64,000 nt of DNA from Alicyclobacillus contaminans DSM 17975 (GCF_000429525.1 NZ_AUCA01000002.1:1-64000); one strand, 5' to 3'; positions 50,287-60,204 are shown, numbered from the stretch's first letter. Numbers and translations are program-made. Notes: a model not told the origin generated them from the sequence alone.

Positions 50287-50361
50287 GGCCCTATCGTCTA
50301 ATGGTTAGGACGCCGCCCTCTCACGGCGGTAATAGGGGTTCGAATCCCCTTAGGGTCACCA
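50287..50361 (+). tRNA. tRNA-Glu (CTC)
   Basis: 75 nt with encoded CCA. The acceptor stem is GGCCCTA/TAGGGTC (last pair G-C), the anticodon loop CTCTCAC gives CTC, and the T-loop is GTTCGAATC. It begins one base after tRNA-Gln ends. Confidence 0.96.
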
Positions 50362-50369
50362 ATGGATGT

Positions 50370-50445
50370 GGGTCATTAGCTCAATTGGTAGAGCATCCGA
50401 CTCTTAATCGGCAGGTTGAAGGTTCGAGTCCTTCATGACCCACCA
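50370..50445 (+). tRNA. tRNA-Lys (CTT)
   Basis: 76 nt with encoded CCA. The acceptor stem GGGTCAT/ATGACCC is perfect and the anticodon loop CTCTTAA gives CTT. Last tRNA of the cluster. Confidence 0.96.
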
Positions 50446-50457
50446 CTCACGTTCCAG

Positions 50458-50487
50458 GCGGCTTTCCGATTGGGAAGTCGCTTTTTT
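50458..50487 (+). terminator. Terminator of the tRNA cluster
   Basis: GCGGCTTTCC (50458-50467) pairs with GGGAAGTCGC (50472-50481), followed by TTTTTT. Confidence 0.88.
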
Positions 50488-50593
50488 GTTGTGCAGGATA
50501 TCGCGGGCGGAATGCGACCGGTGACTTTCTTGAATGGTCGATGTTTCATATGATGAAGATGGTCAAACCGTGTGACGAATGGAGGGGGAATCG

Positions 50594-52447
50594 GTGTACA
50601 CGCGCGGATACAACCGGGAGAGGCGGTTGCGAACGGTGGAGGCTTGGATGGAGCCGTTGTTCGGTACGGTCTATACGGCGGCACAACTGTGGTTTGGGAT
50701 GGATGAACCTCCAACGGGCATTGTGGTGAACACCTGGCTTCGCGTGTACGAAACGCTGTCGCGCGTTCGTTATTTCCCCACGCCGTGCGCGGCCGTGGTG
50801 CACGCTGTGCTGCGAGAGTGCCTCGGCTATGCCCGGCGGGTGTCAGGCACGGTGGCTGAAACGACCGAACCGTCGCCCGACGCGATGGCGGTGCATGCGG
50901 AAAAACGGACGGATGCACCTTCATTGGATGCGGTTGAAACCCCGGAGATATTGCAACGCTTATTTTGGATTTCCCGGTTGTCCGACGACGACAAACTGGT
51001 GGTATTGACGTTTCTGTTGGTGGACGGCGCCGTGTCCACCACCGCTCGAACCTTGCGCCGTCCGCGAAAGTACGTGGAGCATCGCCTGCAGGCCGCATTC
51101 CTAACGGCGATGACGCACGAGTCCGGCGCGGACCGGGAGGCGGATACGTGGGATTCCATCCGCTCCGCACTGATTGAGTATGCGACCACCGTAGAGGTGC
51201 CGGAAGCCAAGGTGACAGAGGCGCGCCAACGGCTGCTTGCGCACGCGGCGCGGCTGGACGCGGAACAGCGACAACGCGGGCCGCGCTGGGTGACGTACGG
51301 CATGGCCGCTGCGAGTGTGTTGGCGCTCGCTGCCATTGCCTACGGTGTTTCCGGACGATCACTGACTGTGTCGGCAGCCGCGCCGTCTGCCCTCACAGCT
51401 TCGAAGGCAAACAACCTGCCGCCACCTGTGGGCAACTTTCCCGGTGTCGTGCTGGCGCAATTTCGCCTGGCTGGCGACGCTCCATCGACAACCGAATTGC
51501 AGCATCTGGCTGTGACGTCGTCCGCACTGTATATTCCTACGCTGAGTACCACGAGCACCTCGTGGCCGTCCATTACGGTGGAGAAGATTCCGTTCACCGG
51601 CTCCGGTGAGTCCCTGACGGCGCATCCGACGCCCGCTGGGAAGATGGACCTGCTGCCGCCGTCGGATTCCGCCGACAGCAATGGAAATACGAAGCACATC
51701 GGCTGGGTGGTGAAGCGTTGGGATTTTCGCGTGACGGGCAGGTGGGCTGTGGCCGTGGTCGAATGGTCCGCGGCGGATGAAAGCAGCACGACCATTTCTC
51801 AGCTGTATCTGCTCTCTCTCACCACCGGCAAATCGAGTTTGGTGAAGACGTTTGACGGCGGCGAGCAAAGCGTGATTGCGGTGGGCGACGGCAAGGTGGT
51901 GGTGCAGACCGCTGTCGTCAGCGGCGGCACGACCGGATCGGCCGCCAAATCGTCCGGGCCCGTCAGCCTTCCCATTGACGTGTATACCCTTCGGGGAGAC
52001 GTGCCCCTTCAAGCATTGGGGGAAGCCAAGCAATTGGCTGCACCGTTCGGTTTTATGAAGAATCCGGTGATCACCGGTGATAGATTGATTTTTCAGGGGG
52101 TGGCCGGGCAGGTGTCGGCGGACGTGGGGGTCGATGAAACGTGGTACGGCCTGTCTTGGGATGGGCAGTTGTCCCGCCTTGATGGCCCGCCGATGGACGG
52201 ACGACCGCACTGGGCGGTGCAGGGGACGTCGGGCCAACCTTGGTGGGTGGAGACCACTCCGGACGATACGGACAGCGGAAGCATTCAGGTGCTGTTTCAT
52301 GCGTTGGCGGACACGGGCGGTGTGAATCAAACGCCGGCGCAGTCGCTCGCGGGGCCAGTCCAGTGGTTCACAGTGAGTGATCAGTACACGGCATGGGTCC
52401 AACAGACGGATAATGTCAAGCAATTGGTGATTGGTGAACCGTCGTAA
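50594..52447 (+). CDS. Sigma-factor-like cytosolic region fused to a membrane anchor and extracellular propeller-like domain
   Basis: 617 residues, not recognised as a named family. Residues about 1-85 ([29 protein letters not shown]) resemble a degenerate sigma region 2. About 115-175 ([23 protein letters not shown], then [22 protein letters not shown]) resembles region 4 with a helix-turn-helix. One membrane helix follows at about 234-254 ([17 protein letters not shown]). The outer about 360 residues have repeated beta-strand patterns such as [14 protein letters not shown], like a beta-propeller sensor. GTG 50594 follows GGAGGGGG. It may combine a sigma or anti-sigma function with a sensor in one chain. 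uvrC follows 23 bases later. Confidence 0.5.
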   Translation: MYTRGYNRERRLRTVEAWMEPLFGTVYTAAQLWFGMDEPPTGIVVNTWLRVYETLSRVRYFPTPCAAVVHAVLRECLGYARRVSGTVAETTEPSPDAMAVHAEKRTDAPSLDAVETPEILQRLFWISRLSDDDKLVVLTFLLVDGAVSTTARTLRRPRKYVEHRLQAAFLTAMTHESGADREADTWDSIRSALIEYATTVEVPEAKVTEARQRLLAHAARLDAEQRQRGPRWVTYGMAAASVLALAAIAYGVSGRSLTVSAAAPSALTASKANNLPPPVGNFPGVVLAQFRLAGDAPSTTELQHLAVTSSALYIPTLSTTSTSWPSITVEKIPFTGSGESLTAHPTPAGKMDLLPPSDSADSNGNTKHIGWVVKRWDFRVTGRWAVAVVEWSAADESSTTISQLYLLSLTTGKSSLVKTFDGGEQSVIAVGDGKVVVQTAVVSGGTTGSAAKSSGPVSLPIDVYTLRGDVPLQALGEAKQLAAPFGFMKNPVITGDRLIFQGVAGQVSADVGVDETWYGLSWDGQLSRLDGPPMDGRPHWAVQGTSGQPWWVETTPDDTDSGSIQVLFHALADTGGVNQTPAQSLAGPVQWFTVSDQYTAWVQQTDNVKQLVIGEPS

Positions 52448-52470
52448 ACCGGGGGAAGGGAGGGGACGAG

Positions 52471-54297
52471 ATGACGGAGTGGCTGCGCGACAAACTGAGT
52501 TTGCTCCCCGCCAAGCCGGGCGTCTATCTGATGAAGGACGCATCCGGCAGAGTGATCTACGTCGGTAAAGCGAAGGTTCTCAAGAATCGGGTGCGGTCAT
52601 ACTTTTCCGGCGTGCATGATGGCAAGACGCAGCTCATGGTGAGCCAGATTCGCGATTTCGAATACATTGTGACCGATACCGTGGCCGAGGCGTTGTTGCT
52701 GGAGTGCAACCTGATCAAACAGCACACGCCCCAATACAACATCATGCTGCGGGATGATAAATCGTATCCATACATCAAAATCACCAATGAGGCGCACCCT
52801 CGGTTGGAAATCGTCCGCCGTGTGAAAAAGGACAAGGCGAAGTATTTCGGCCCATATCCCAACGCCACGTCCGCGGCGGAGACGAAGAAATTGTTGGAAC
52901 GGCTCTATCCGCTCCGCAAGTGCAAGACGCTCAAGAAGAAAGTTTGCCTGTACTATCATATCGGGCAGTGCCTGGCGCCCTGCGAATTCCCGGTGGAACC
53001 GACCACCTACGCGGACATCACGCGTGAAATCGCACAGTTTCTGAGCGGAGGCCATACAGAGGTGCAGCGGCGGCTGCGGGAGCGCATGGAGGCGGAGGCG
53101 GAAAAACTGAACTTCGAGCGGGCGAAGGAGCTGCGCGATCTGATTCAGCATATCGACCGCGTGATGCAGGAACAGAAGGTGACGGTCACCGACTTCGTGG
53201 ACCGCGATGTGTTTGGATACCACGCAGACAAAGGGTTGCTGTGCGTTCAGGTATTTTACGTTCGCGCCGGAAAGGTCATTGAGCGCTCGGTGCACATCGT
53301 TCCCCATCACGGAGAACCGGCGGAAGATTTCATGTCATATGTGGAACAATTCTATTACCAGCAACCGGACATTCCGAAGGAAATTCTGCTTCCGCAAGGC
53401 ACAAACAGCGATGCGCTGGCCGAGTGGCTGAACGCAAAATGCCTTCACCCACAGCGTGGCATGAAGCGGCAGTTGGTGGAACTGGCCTGCGAGAACGCCC
53501 GGGTGGCGCTGGACGAGCGGCTGCGGTTGATGGAGAAGAAGATGGACAGAACCCTCGGCGCGATTACGGAACTCGGCGAAGTGTTGGCCATTCCGGTACC
53601 GCGCCGCATTGAGGCGTTTGACAACTCCAATATCCAGGGCGCCGATGCGGTCGCCGCCATGGTGTGCTTCATCGATGGGAAGCCGGCCCGCTCGGAATAT
53701 CGGAAATACAAGATCCGCACGGTCACCGGACCCGACGACTACGCCAGCATGCGCGAGGTGATTCGCCGTCGCTACACCCGCGTGCTGAAGGAACGGCTGC
53801 CGCTGCCGGACCTGATTGTGATTGATGGCGGCAAAGGACAACTGGCGGCCGCCCTGGACGTGTTGGAAAACGAATTGAACCTGGATGTGCCGGTGTGCGG
53901 TTTGGCCAAGGACGAGCGGCACCGCACCAAACAACTGTTCTTCCGGGATGAGGACGAGCCCGTGCAGATGGATCGCCATTCGCAGGCGTTTTATTTGCTG
54001 GAGCGGATTCAGGATGAGGTTCACCGGTTCGCCATCACGTTCCACCGGCAACAGCGCAAAAAAACCGGGTTGCAGTCCGTGCTCGATGACATACCGGGCG
54101 TTGGACCGCAGCGGCGCAAGGCGTTGTTAAAGCACTTCGGCTCTCTTCAGGCCATTCGTACGGCCCCGCTGGAATCGTTTCAAACCATTGGCATTTCGAG
54201 AAAACTGGCGGAGGCTATTCAACAGCATGTGCAACAGTACACACAGCCATCGGAGACGCCTGTGCAGCGGGACGTTTCGGGGCCAACGATTTCTTGA
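52471..54297 (+). CDS. uvrC: UvrABC excinuclease subunit C
   Basis: 608 residues. The N-terminal GIY-YIG nuclease ([23 protein letters not shown], with [14 protein letters not shown]), the UvrB-binding UVR motif ([15 protein letters not shown]), the RNase-H-like C-terminal nuclease ([33 protein letters not shown]) and the helix-hairpin-helix pair ([18 protein letters not shown]) are all present. It makes both incisions around DNA damage bound by UvrB. Full length and intact. Its last bases overlap the sdh promoter. Confidence 0.97.
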   Translation: MTEWLRDKLSLLPAKPGVYLMKDASGRVIYVGKAKVLKNRVRSYFSGVHDGKTQLMVSQIRDFEYIVTDTVAEALLLECNLIKQHTPQYNIMLRDDKSYPYIKITNEAHPRLEIVRRVKKDKAKYFGPYPNATSAAETKKLLERLYPLRKCKTLKKKVCLYYHIGQCLAPCEFPVEPTTYADITREIAQFLSGGHTEVQRRLRERMEAEAEKLNFERAKELRDLIQHIDRVMQEQKVTVTDFVDRDVFGYHADKGLLCVQVFYVRAGKVIERSVHIVPHHGEPAEDFMSYVEQFYYQQPDIPKEILLPQGTNSDALAEWLNAKCLHPQRGMKRQLVELACENARVALDERLRLMEKKMDRTLGAITELGEVLAIPVPRRIEAFDNSNIQGADAVAAMVCFIDGKPARSEYRKYKIRTVTGPDDYASMREVIRRRYTRVLKERLPLPDLIVIDGGKGQLAAALDVLENELNLDVPVCGLAKDERHRTKQLFFRDEDEPVQMDRHSQAFYLLERIQDEVHRFAITFHRQQRKKTGLQSVLDDIPGVGPQRRKALLKHFGSLQAIRTAPLESFQTIGISRKLAEAIQQHVQQYTQPSETPVQRDVSGPTIS

Positions 54298-54322
54298 CGC
54301 TGTCTGTGACAACCATTACAAT
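54294..54322 (+). promoter_or_regulatory. Promoter of sdhCAB
   Basis: TTGACG (54294-54299), a 17-base spacer and TACAAT (54317-54322). The -35 overlaps the uvrC stop codon. Confidence 0.8.
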
Positions 54323-54427
54323 TTACTGTGGCAGCGGGAATCCCCAATCTGGCAGGCAGTCACGGAGACTGCCGTTACATATGTCCGGACCGGGTAATTA
54401 TGGTGGATTTAGAAGGGAGGCAAAGGC

Positions 54428-55045
54428 GTGGCACAGATGAAACCACACACAGAGTACTTGCTGCGCAGGCTACACACACTTTCCGGGGTAATCCCAGTGG
54501 GGCTGTTCCTGTTGGAACACCTGTTTACCAACGCGACAGCGACCAAGGGTGCAGCGTCGTTCAACAACGCGGTGGATGCGATTCAGTCCATTCCACTGTT
54601 GCCCTACATTGAGTTTTTCTTTATTTTCTTACCGCTTGTGTATCACGGCGTCGTGGGGCTGTACGTGGCGTTTACCTCGGGATATAACGCGGGCAAGTAT
54701 TCCTGGTGGCGCAATGTGATGTTTGTCCTGCAGCGCATCACGGGCATCATCACGTTTGTGTTTATCATCTACCATACATGGACGACTCGGTTCTCCGGAA
54801 AAGCGCCGACGTTCGACATGGTTCATCAGCTGGTTTCGAATCCAGCCTACCTGTGGTTTATGATCATCGGTGTTGTCGCGGCCACGTTCCATTTCGCGAA
54901 CGGCATGTGGTCGTTCTGCGTTCACTGGGGGATTACGGTGGGCGCACGGGCGCAGCGCGTGACCGCCTATGTCTCGATGCTTCTGTTTGTCGTGCTGGCT
55001 GGCATTGGCATCGATGCAATTCTCGCGTTTACCCACAGTGCATAA
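54428..55045 (+). CDS. sdhC: Succinate dehydrogenase cytochrome b558 subunit
   Basis: 205 residues with five membrane helices, as in the Bacillus b558 type with two haems. RLHTLSGVIPVGLFLLEHLFTN carries conserved haem His residues, with further His in PLVYHGVVGLY, IIYHTWTTRF and ATFHFANGMW. It anchors SdhAB and passes electrons to menaquinone. GTG 54428 has GGGAGG 7 bases upstream. First gene of sdhCAB. Confidence 0.93.
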   Translation: MAQMKPHTEYLLRRLHTLSGVIPVGLFLLEHLFTNATATKGAASFNNAVDAIQSIPLLPYIEFFFIFLPLVYHGVVGLYVAFTSGYNAGKYSWWRNVMFVLQRITGIITFVFIIYHTWTTRFSGKAPTFDMVHQLVSNPAYLWFMIIGVVAATFHFANGMWSFCVHWGITVGARAQRVTAYVSMLLFVVLAGIGIDAILAFTHSA

Positions 55046-55105
55046 CGACGATGGACTCGGTTCCATTCCGGTGATGGCCGGAAACGACGAAGGAGGGAAC
55101 GCAGC

Positions 55106-56854
55106 ATGAGCGGACAACGCATTATCGTAGTCGGCGGCGGCTTGGCTGGCCTGATGACGACCATCAAAGCGGCGGAAGCCGGTGTGCCCGTCGATTTGTT
55201 TTCACTGGTACCTGTGAAACGGTCCCACTCCGTCTGCGCCCAGGGCGGGATCAACGGAGCGGTGAATACGAAAGGTGAAGGGGATTCTCCCTGGATTCAC
55301 TTCGACGACACCATTTACGGCGGCGACTTTTTGGCGAACCAAAAACAGGTGCTGGCCATGTGCGAAGCGGCGCCGGGTATCATTCACCTGATGGACCGCA
55401 TGGGCGTGATGTTCAACCGGACGCCGGAAGGTCTGTTGGACTTCCGCCGTTTCGGCGGCACGAAGCACCACCGCACGGCGTTTGCGGGAGCATCCACGGG
55501 ACAGCAGTTGTTGTACGCGTTGGACGAGCAGGTGCGCAGACATGAGGTCGCCGGTCTGGTGACAAAATACGAAGGCTGGGATTTCCTTGGCGCGGTGATT
55601 GATGACGAAGGGATCTGCCGGGGCATCGTGGCGCAAGATCTTCGGTCCATGGAGATCCACTACTTCCGCGGCGACGCCGTCGTCATGTGCACCGGCGGCA
55701 ACGGCATGATCTTCGGAAAGAGCACCAACTCGCAGATCAACACCGGATCGGCGGCTTCCGCACTGTACCAGCAGGGCGTCAAGTACGCGAACGGTGAGTT
55801 CATTCAGGTTCACCCCACCGCCATCCCTGGAGACGACAAGCTGCGGTTGATGTCGGAATCGGCTCGCGGCGAAGGCGGACGCGTGTGGACTTACAAGGAC
55901 GGCAAGCCCTGGTACTTTTTGGAGGAAAAGTATCCGGAGTACGGAAACCTGGTGCCGCGTGACATCGCGACTCGGGAGATTTATCATGTGGTCGTGGATA
56001 TGGGGCTCGGCGTTGACGGAGAGCACCAAGTGTATTTGGATCTCTCCCACATTCCGGCGGATGTGCTGAATGTGAAGCTCGGGAACATCCTCGAAATTTA
56101 CGAGAAGTTCGTCGGGGACGATCCGCGGAAAGTTCCGATGCGCATCTTCCCGGCCGTCCACTACAGCATGGGCGGACTCTGGGTGGACATCAATCAGCAG
56201 ACGAATATTCCGGGCTTGTTCGCTGCGGGTGAAGCCGATTACCAGTACCACGGTGCCAATCGCCTCGGCGCCAACTCGCTGGTGTCCGCGATTTACGGCG
56301 GCATGGTGGCAGGTCCGAATGCGGTCAACTACATCAAGGGCCTGAAGAAGTCGGCGAACGATGTGTCGGAGGCGGTCTTCAATCAATACCTGAAACGTGA
56401 AGAAGAGAAATTTGAACAGATCATGCGTTTGGACGGGACGGAGAACCCGTATCAACTGCACCGTGAGATGGGCAAGTTGATGACGGAAAATGTAACCGTT
56501 GTTCGCTACAACGATCGGTTGAAGCGGACCGACGAAAAACTTCAGGAGCTTCAGGAACGCTGGAAGAGAATCAAGCTGCCGGATAAGTCGCGCTGGCAGA
56601 ATCAGTCGGCTCAGTTCACGCGGCACCTGTGGAATATGTTGGAGATGGCGCGTGTCATCACCATCGGCGCTCTCATGCGCAATGAAAGCCGCGGCGCGCA
56701 CTACAAGCCGGAGTTCCCGAAACGCGACGACGAGAATTTCCTGAAGACCACGATTGCAACGTTTACGCCCGATGGCCCCGAGATTTCCTACGAAGAGGTG
56801 GACATCTCGCTGATTCCTCCGCGTGAACGGAACTACGGCAAGAAGGAGGATTAA
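55106..56854 (+). CDS. sdhA: Succinate dehydrogenase flavoprotein subunit
   Basis: 582 residues. The FAD dinucleotide fold VVGGGLAGLMTTIKAAE is followed by RSHSVCAQGGINGA, whose His41 is the expected covalent flavin site. HPTAIPGDDKLRLMSESARGEGG and YSMGGLWVD are active-site blocks, and HGANRLGANSLVSAIYGG closes the FAD site. It oxidises succinate to fumarate. AAGGAGGGAACGC precedes the ATG. Middle gene of the operon. Confidence 0.96.
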   Translation: MSGQRIIVVGGGLAGLMTTIKAAEAGVPVDLFSLVPVKRSHSVCAQGGINGAVNTKGEGDSPWIHFDDTIYGGDFLANQKQVLAMCEAAPGIIHLMDRMGVMFNRTPEGLLDFRRFGGTKHHRTAFAGASTGQQLLYALDEQVRRHEVAGLVTKYEGWDFLGAVIDDEGICRGIVAQDLRSMEIHYFRGDAVVMCTGGNGMIFGKSTNSQINTGSAASALYQQGVKYANGEFIQVHPTAIPGDDKLRLMSESARGEGGRVWTYKDGKPWYFLEEKYPEYGNLVPRDIATREIYHVVVDMGLGVDGEHQVYLDLSHIPADVLNVKLGNILEIYEKFVGDDPRKVPMRIFPAVHYSMGGLWVDINQQTNIPGLFAAGEADYQYHGANRLGANSLVSAIYGGMVAGPNAVNYIKGLKKSANDVSEAVFNQYLKREEEKFEQIMRLDGTENPYQLHREMGKLMTENVTVVRYNDRLKRTDEKLQELQERWKRIKLPDKSRWQNQSAQFTRHLWNMLEMARVITIGALMRNESRGAHYKPEFPKRDDENFLKTTIATFTPDGPEISYEEVDISLIPPRERNYGKKED

Positions 56855-56858
56855 TGTC

Positions 56859-57629
56859 GTGACCCAAACTGCAACGGCAACAGCGAAGAAGACGGTGCAT
56901 TTGATCATTGAGCGACAGGACGGTCCTAATTCCAAGCCGTATACGCAGGAGTTTTTGGTGGATTACGTGCCGGGCATGAACGTGATTGCGTGCTTGATGG
57001 CCATTCAGCGGAATCCGGTGGATAAAGACGGAAATCCTGTCGCACCCGTGGTGTGGGAGATGAACTGCCTGGAAGAAGTGTGCGGCGCATGCATGATGGT
57101 CATCAACGGCAAGCCGCGTCAGGCGTGCAGCGCCATTGTGGATCAATTGGAGCAGCCCATTCGCCTGAAGCCAGCGCGCACCTTCCCTGTGGTTCGAGAT
57201 CTGATTGTCGACCGCAGCCGCATGTTCGACGCTCTGAAGCGCGTGAAGGCGTGGATTCCGATTGACGGTACGTACGATCTCGGTCCTGGGCCGAGAATGC
57301 CGGAGGTGGATCGGCAGTGGGCGTATGAACTGTCCCGCTGCTTCACCTGCGGTGCGTGCGTGGAGGCGTGTCCAAACGTGAATGAACGGACGTCGTTCAT
57401 CGGGCCGTTTGCGATTTCGCAGGCGCGTCTCTTCAATGAACATCCGACCGGGAAAATGCACCGGCAGGAGCGCCTGGAAGCCCTCATGGGTGAAGGCGGC
57501 ATTCACGAGTGCGGCAACGCGCAGAACTGTGTGCAGGTTTGCCCGAAGGGCATTCCGTTGACCACGTCGATTGCGGCGATGAACCGGCAGGTCAACGCGT
57601 ATGCGATTGGATCGTGGTTGAAAAAGTAA
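56859..57629 (+). CDS. sdhB: Succinate dehydrogenase iron-sulfur subunit
   Basis: 256 residues. The plant-type [2Fe-2S] ligands are in MNCLEEVCGACMM with a later QAC; the C-terminal [4Fe-4S] and [3Fe-4S] ligands are in CFTCGACVEACPN and CGNAQNCVQVCPKG. It relays electrons from SdhA to SdhC. GTG 56859 is the start, 9 bases after AAGGAGG; the ATG at 56854 is out of frame. Last gene of sdhCAB. Confidence 0.96.
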   Translation: MTQTATATAKKTVHLIIERQDGPNSKPYTQEFLVDYVPGMNVIACLMAIQRNPVDKDGNPVAPVVWEMNCLEEVCGACMMVINGKPRQACSAIVDQLEQPIRLKPARTFPVVRDLIVDRSRMFDALKRVKAWIPIDGTYDLGPGPRMPEVDRQWAYELSRCFTCGACVEACPNVNERTSFIGPFAISQARLFNEHPTGKMHRQERLEALMGEGGIHECGNAQNCVQVCPKGIPLTTSIAAMNRQVNAYAIGSWLKK

Positions 57630-57641
57630 TCCCGAGGCTGA

Positions 57642-57669
57642 GCGGGCGGAGCGTGGCTCCGCCCGTTTT
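57642..57669 (+). terminator. Terminator of sdhCAB
   Basis: GCGGGCGGAGC pairs with GCTCCGCCCG over GTG, then TTTTGG. Confidence 0.88.
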
Positions 57670-57725
57670 GGTTTATCCACAGCGTCGCCGGTCGATACTG
57701 GTTATGACCGAAGGAGCGATGCGAC

Positions 57726-58337
57726 GTGAAAAAATCCATGGAGTTCGGACTGCTCGTCGCGATGTCCGCATTGGCTGTGCTGGCCGCGGGAACGGTCTTG
57801 CGGGACGCTGCAGCGGGTCCTGAGTCGGCGGTGGACCGCGCCATGTGGCGAGGCATCCGGGCGGTGGCAGCGTGGGCGAAAGGGACCCAGAGTAGCGCAC
57901 AGAAAACGAGCGTGGACGCCGGGCAGGCATCCACCGGGCCAGCGCCGGAAACCAAGTCCAGCGCAACGGCACAACGCGGGGACGCGAGTACGGGCCCTCT
58001 GTGGTCTGCGTGGTCTGCTGCCGACACCGAACGCCTGGGAGAGGTGGTCTCCCGGTTGCAGTCGACGGTGACGCCTGCGCAGTGGACGCAGTTGACGCAA
58101 TCGATGATGGAGGACACACCGACACAGGCGGCCCAAGTGCTGAATGGGTTTCTCCATGCACACCTGTCGTCTGCTGATGCGACGTGGTTGGCGCAGTGGC
58201 TGCCTGGACAGTCGGTGAACGCGACCGACATTGCCGGTCTGAGACAGCTGGCAGCCGACGGCTACGCCCTGCTCACGCCTGAGGAACAATCGCGGATACA
58301 GGCCCTGTACGAGCAATGGTTGAGTGTGCAACACTGA
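57726..58337 (+). CDS. Hypothetical membrane-anchored protein between sdhB and gerE
   Basis: 203 residues. One N-terminal hydrophobic segment (FGLLVAMSALAVLAAGTVL) is followed by an Ala/Thr/Ser/Gln-rich linker (about 50-95) and a predicted helical C-terminal half (RLGEVVSRLQSTVTPAQWTQLTQSM, LLTPEEQSRIQALYEQWL). GTG 57726 has GAAGGAG 9 bases upstream. No family was recognised. Its position before gerE hints at a sporulation link, which is speculation. Confidence 0.6.
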   Translation: MKKSMEFGLLVAMSALAVLAAGTVLRDAAAGPESAVDRAMWRGIRAVAAWAKGTQSSAQKTSVDAGQASTGPAPETKSSATAQRGDASTGPLWSAWSAADTERLGEVVSRLQSTVTPAQWTQLTQSMMEDTPTQAAQVLNGFLHAHLSSADATWLAQWLPGQSVNATDIAGLRQLAADGYALLTPEEQSRIQALYEQWLSVQH

Positions 58338-58365
58338 CCGTCCGCCCATGTTTCTTGTTTTCCGC

Positions 58366-58393
58366 ACACGGTTTCACGAGGTGACATACTATA
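58366..58393 (+). promoter_or_regulatory. Sigma-K-like promoter of gerE
   Basis: A -10 CATACTATA (58385-58393) matches the sigma-K consensus CATAnnnTA, and ACAC at 58366-58369 stands 15 bases upstream as the short -35. gerE is known to be sigma-K dependent in B. subtilis. Position is 51 bases before the start codon. Confidence 0.65.
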
Positions 58394-58443
58394 CCCTGAC
58401 TGTATCCCATTCTTGTAGACCACCGACAAGGAGGGATAAGGAA

Positions 58444-58671
58444 ATGTCTGCCGGCAATGACATGCGCATGAAGTCACTGCTCACAAACCGTGAGCGCGAG
58501 GTCTTCGAGTTGCTCGTGCAGGACAAGACGACAAAAGAAATCGCGGCCCAGTTGTTCGTCAGTGAAAAGACGGTTCGCAACCATATTTCTAACGTGATGA
58601 AGAAGCTGAACGTGAAGGGCCGTTCGCAGGCGGTCGTGGAGCTGGTGCGGCTTGGCGAATTGAACATCTGA
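58444..58671 (+). CDS. gerE: Spore-coat transcription regulator GerE
   Basis: 75 residues, nearly all a LuxR-type helix-turn-helix: LLTNREREVFELLVQDKTTKEIA then VSEKTVRNHISNVMKKLNVKGRSQAVVEL. This matches GerE, the smallest LuxR-family regulator, which controls coat genes late in the mother cell. AAGGAGGG lies 9 bases before the ATG. Its place between sdhB and the MarR/murI genes is as in B. subtilis, which supports the assignment. Confidence 0.93.
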   Translation: MSAGNDMRMKSLLTNREREVFELLVQDKTTKEIAAQLFVSEKTVRNHISNVMKKLNVKGRSQAVVELVRLGELNI

Positions 58672-58678
58672 CGAGATG

Positions 58679-58711
58679 ACCCCTACAGCCACGGGTGTAG
58701 GGGTTCTCTTT
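58679..58711 (+). terminator. Terminator of gerE
   Basis: ACCCCTACA pairs with TGTAGGGGT over an 8-base loop, followed by TCTCTTT. Confidence 0.85.
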
Positions 58712-58713
58712 CA

Positions 58714-58742
58714 TTGACGCTCGCAGGTGCCGATGCTAAAAT
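58714..58742 (+). promoter_or_regulatory. Promoter of the MarR gene before murI
   Basis: TTGACG (58714-58719), a 17-base spacer and TAAAAT (58737-58742), 36 bases before the start. Confidence 0.78.
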
Positions 58743-58777
58743 GTCGTGTAACACAAAGGACTTGATGAGGTGTATCT

Positions 58778-59212
58778 GTGAAGGACACATTCCCCCAACG
58801 TGTGGTGGACATTGAGCACCACTTGCGCCGAATCTCCGCGACAGTTCGTCGGAAAGGGCGCATGTTGCTGGAACAGTATAGCATCACACCACCTCAGTTT
58901 GACGCACTGGTCATCCTGGACCGCGACGGAGTGCTCACCATCGGTGATCTCAGCAATCGCTTGTTTTTGGCGTACAGTACCACAACAGACCTCGTGGACA
59001 GGCTGGAGCGCGCGTGTTTCGTGGTGCGTGAGCGAGATGTTCAGGATCGGCGTGTGGTGCGGGTTCGCCTGTTGGACAAGGGCCGCGATTTGATTGAGAA
59101 AGTTCTGGATGCCCGCCGTGCCTACTTGGCCGGAGTGCTTTCTTCCGTAAGTCCGGAAGAACAGGATGTCATCCTGCGGATATTGGAACTTTTAAACGAA
59201 AAGATGGATTGA
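58778..59212 (+). CDS. MarR-family regulator (YsmB-like)
   Basis: 144 residues. ITPPQFDALVILDRDGVLTIGDLSNRLFLAYSTTTDLVDRLERA is the winged-helix core, and RDVQDRRVVRVRLLDKGRDLI the wing. The same gene position (after gerE, before racE/murI) is held by ysmB in B. subtilis. Ligand and targets unknown. GTG start after GAGG. Confidence 0.88.
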   Translation: MKDTFPQRVVDIEHHLRRISATVRRKGRMLLEQYSITPPQFDALVILDRDGVLTIGDLSNRLFLAYSTTTDLVDRLERACFVVRERDVQDRRVVRVRLLDKGRDLIEKVLDARRAYLAGVLSSVSPEEQDVILRILELLNEKMD

Positions 59213-59331
59213 CGATGAGCGGCTGTGCGGCGAACGCACAGCATTTCCATTTTCGCGCAGTCGATGCCTGTGGCATAGGATGGCGTTAGCGCGAAAGATA
59301 TCTCACCGGCGTCTGGGGAGTTGTAGACAAA

Positions 59332-60156
59332 GTGACGAATGAATTACCCATCGGTGTATTTGATTCGGGAGTCGGTGGACTAACGGTCGCAGCGGCGATG
59401 AAACGCGTGCTGCCGGCGGAAGCGATCTTGTATTTCGGGGATACGGCGCGGTGCCCCTACGGCGATAAAACACCGCAACAGGTGCTTGAATATTCCTTGG
59501 AAGTATGCGATTTTTTGGTCAGTCAAGGGGTCAAAATGCTCGTTGTCGCGTGCAATACGGCGACGGCGGCCGCATTGCCGGCGCTGCAGGCGAGGTATTC
59601 GGTGCCGGTAGTTGGAGTGGTTGGTCCCGGCGCGCGGGCCGCAGCTATGGCGACGCAATCGTCTCGGATTGGCGTCATCGGCACACAGGTGACCATTGCC
59701 AGCGGCGTTTACGAACATGCGGTTCACGCGTTGATTCCCGCTGCTCAGGTGTACAGTCTGGCGTGTCCGGAATTCGTTCCGTTGGTGGAACGAGGTGAAA
59801 CATCGGGAGCCGCGGTGGAGGAGATTGTGCGCAATCGTTTGCAGCCGCTGAAGTCGTTGGAGATTGATACCCTGGTCCTCGGATGCACGCACTACCCGCA
59901 TTTGCAGGGTGTGATTCAACACGTGATGGGAGACGGTGTGCGCCTGATCTCCTCCGCGGACGAAACCGCCAGAGAGGTAAAGTCGGCTTTGGAGGCGACC
60001 GGGCAGTCGGCGGGCGTCCGCACCGCTGTGCCGGACCGGTACTTCACCAGTGGCGATCCGCTCTGGATGGAGCGGGCGCTGCGCAGGTGGCTCATGGATG
60101 ACACTGCGGTGGGCAGCGCAGCGCGGATTGATCTGAACCAGGTGACGGTGCGGTAG
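59332..60156 (+). CDS. murI: Glutamate racemase
   Basis: 274 residues. It makes D-glutamate for peptidoglycan. The two catalytic cysteines are in VACNTATAAAL and VLGCTHYPHL, with GVFDSGVGGLTV and YFGDTARCPYG as further signatures. GTG 59332 is the likely start; GGGGAG is about 12 bases upstream, rather far. In B. subtilis gerM and rph follow here, but in this window rdgB follows directly. It is probably transcribed with rdgB and yfcE. Confidence 0.95.
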   Translation: MTNELPIGVFDSGVGGLTVAAAMKRVLPAEAILYFGDTARCPYGDKTPQQVLEYSLEVCDFLVSQGVKMLVVACNTATAAALPALQARYSVPVVGVVGPGARAAAMATQSSRIGVIGTQVTIASGVYEHAVHALIPAAQVYSLACPEFVPLVERGETSGAAVEEIVRNRLQPLKSLEIDTLVLGCTHYPHLQGVIQHVMGDGVRLISSADETAREVKSALEATGQSAGVRTAVPDRYFTSGDPLWMERALRRWLMDDTAVGSAARIDLNQVTVR

Positions 60157-60204
60157 AGCTGGCTGCGAAAACACGCAAACCGAGACCGGCGCCGAGGAGG
60201 GGTT

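Noticed and set aside
55202-56935. A 577-codon open frame antisense to sdhA
   Set aside because: Same reasons; sdhA has full family motifs and good ribosome sites.
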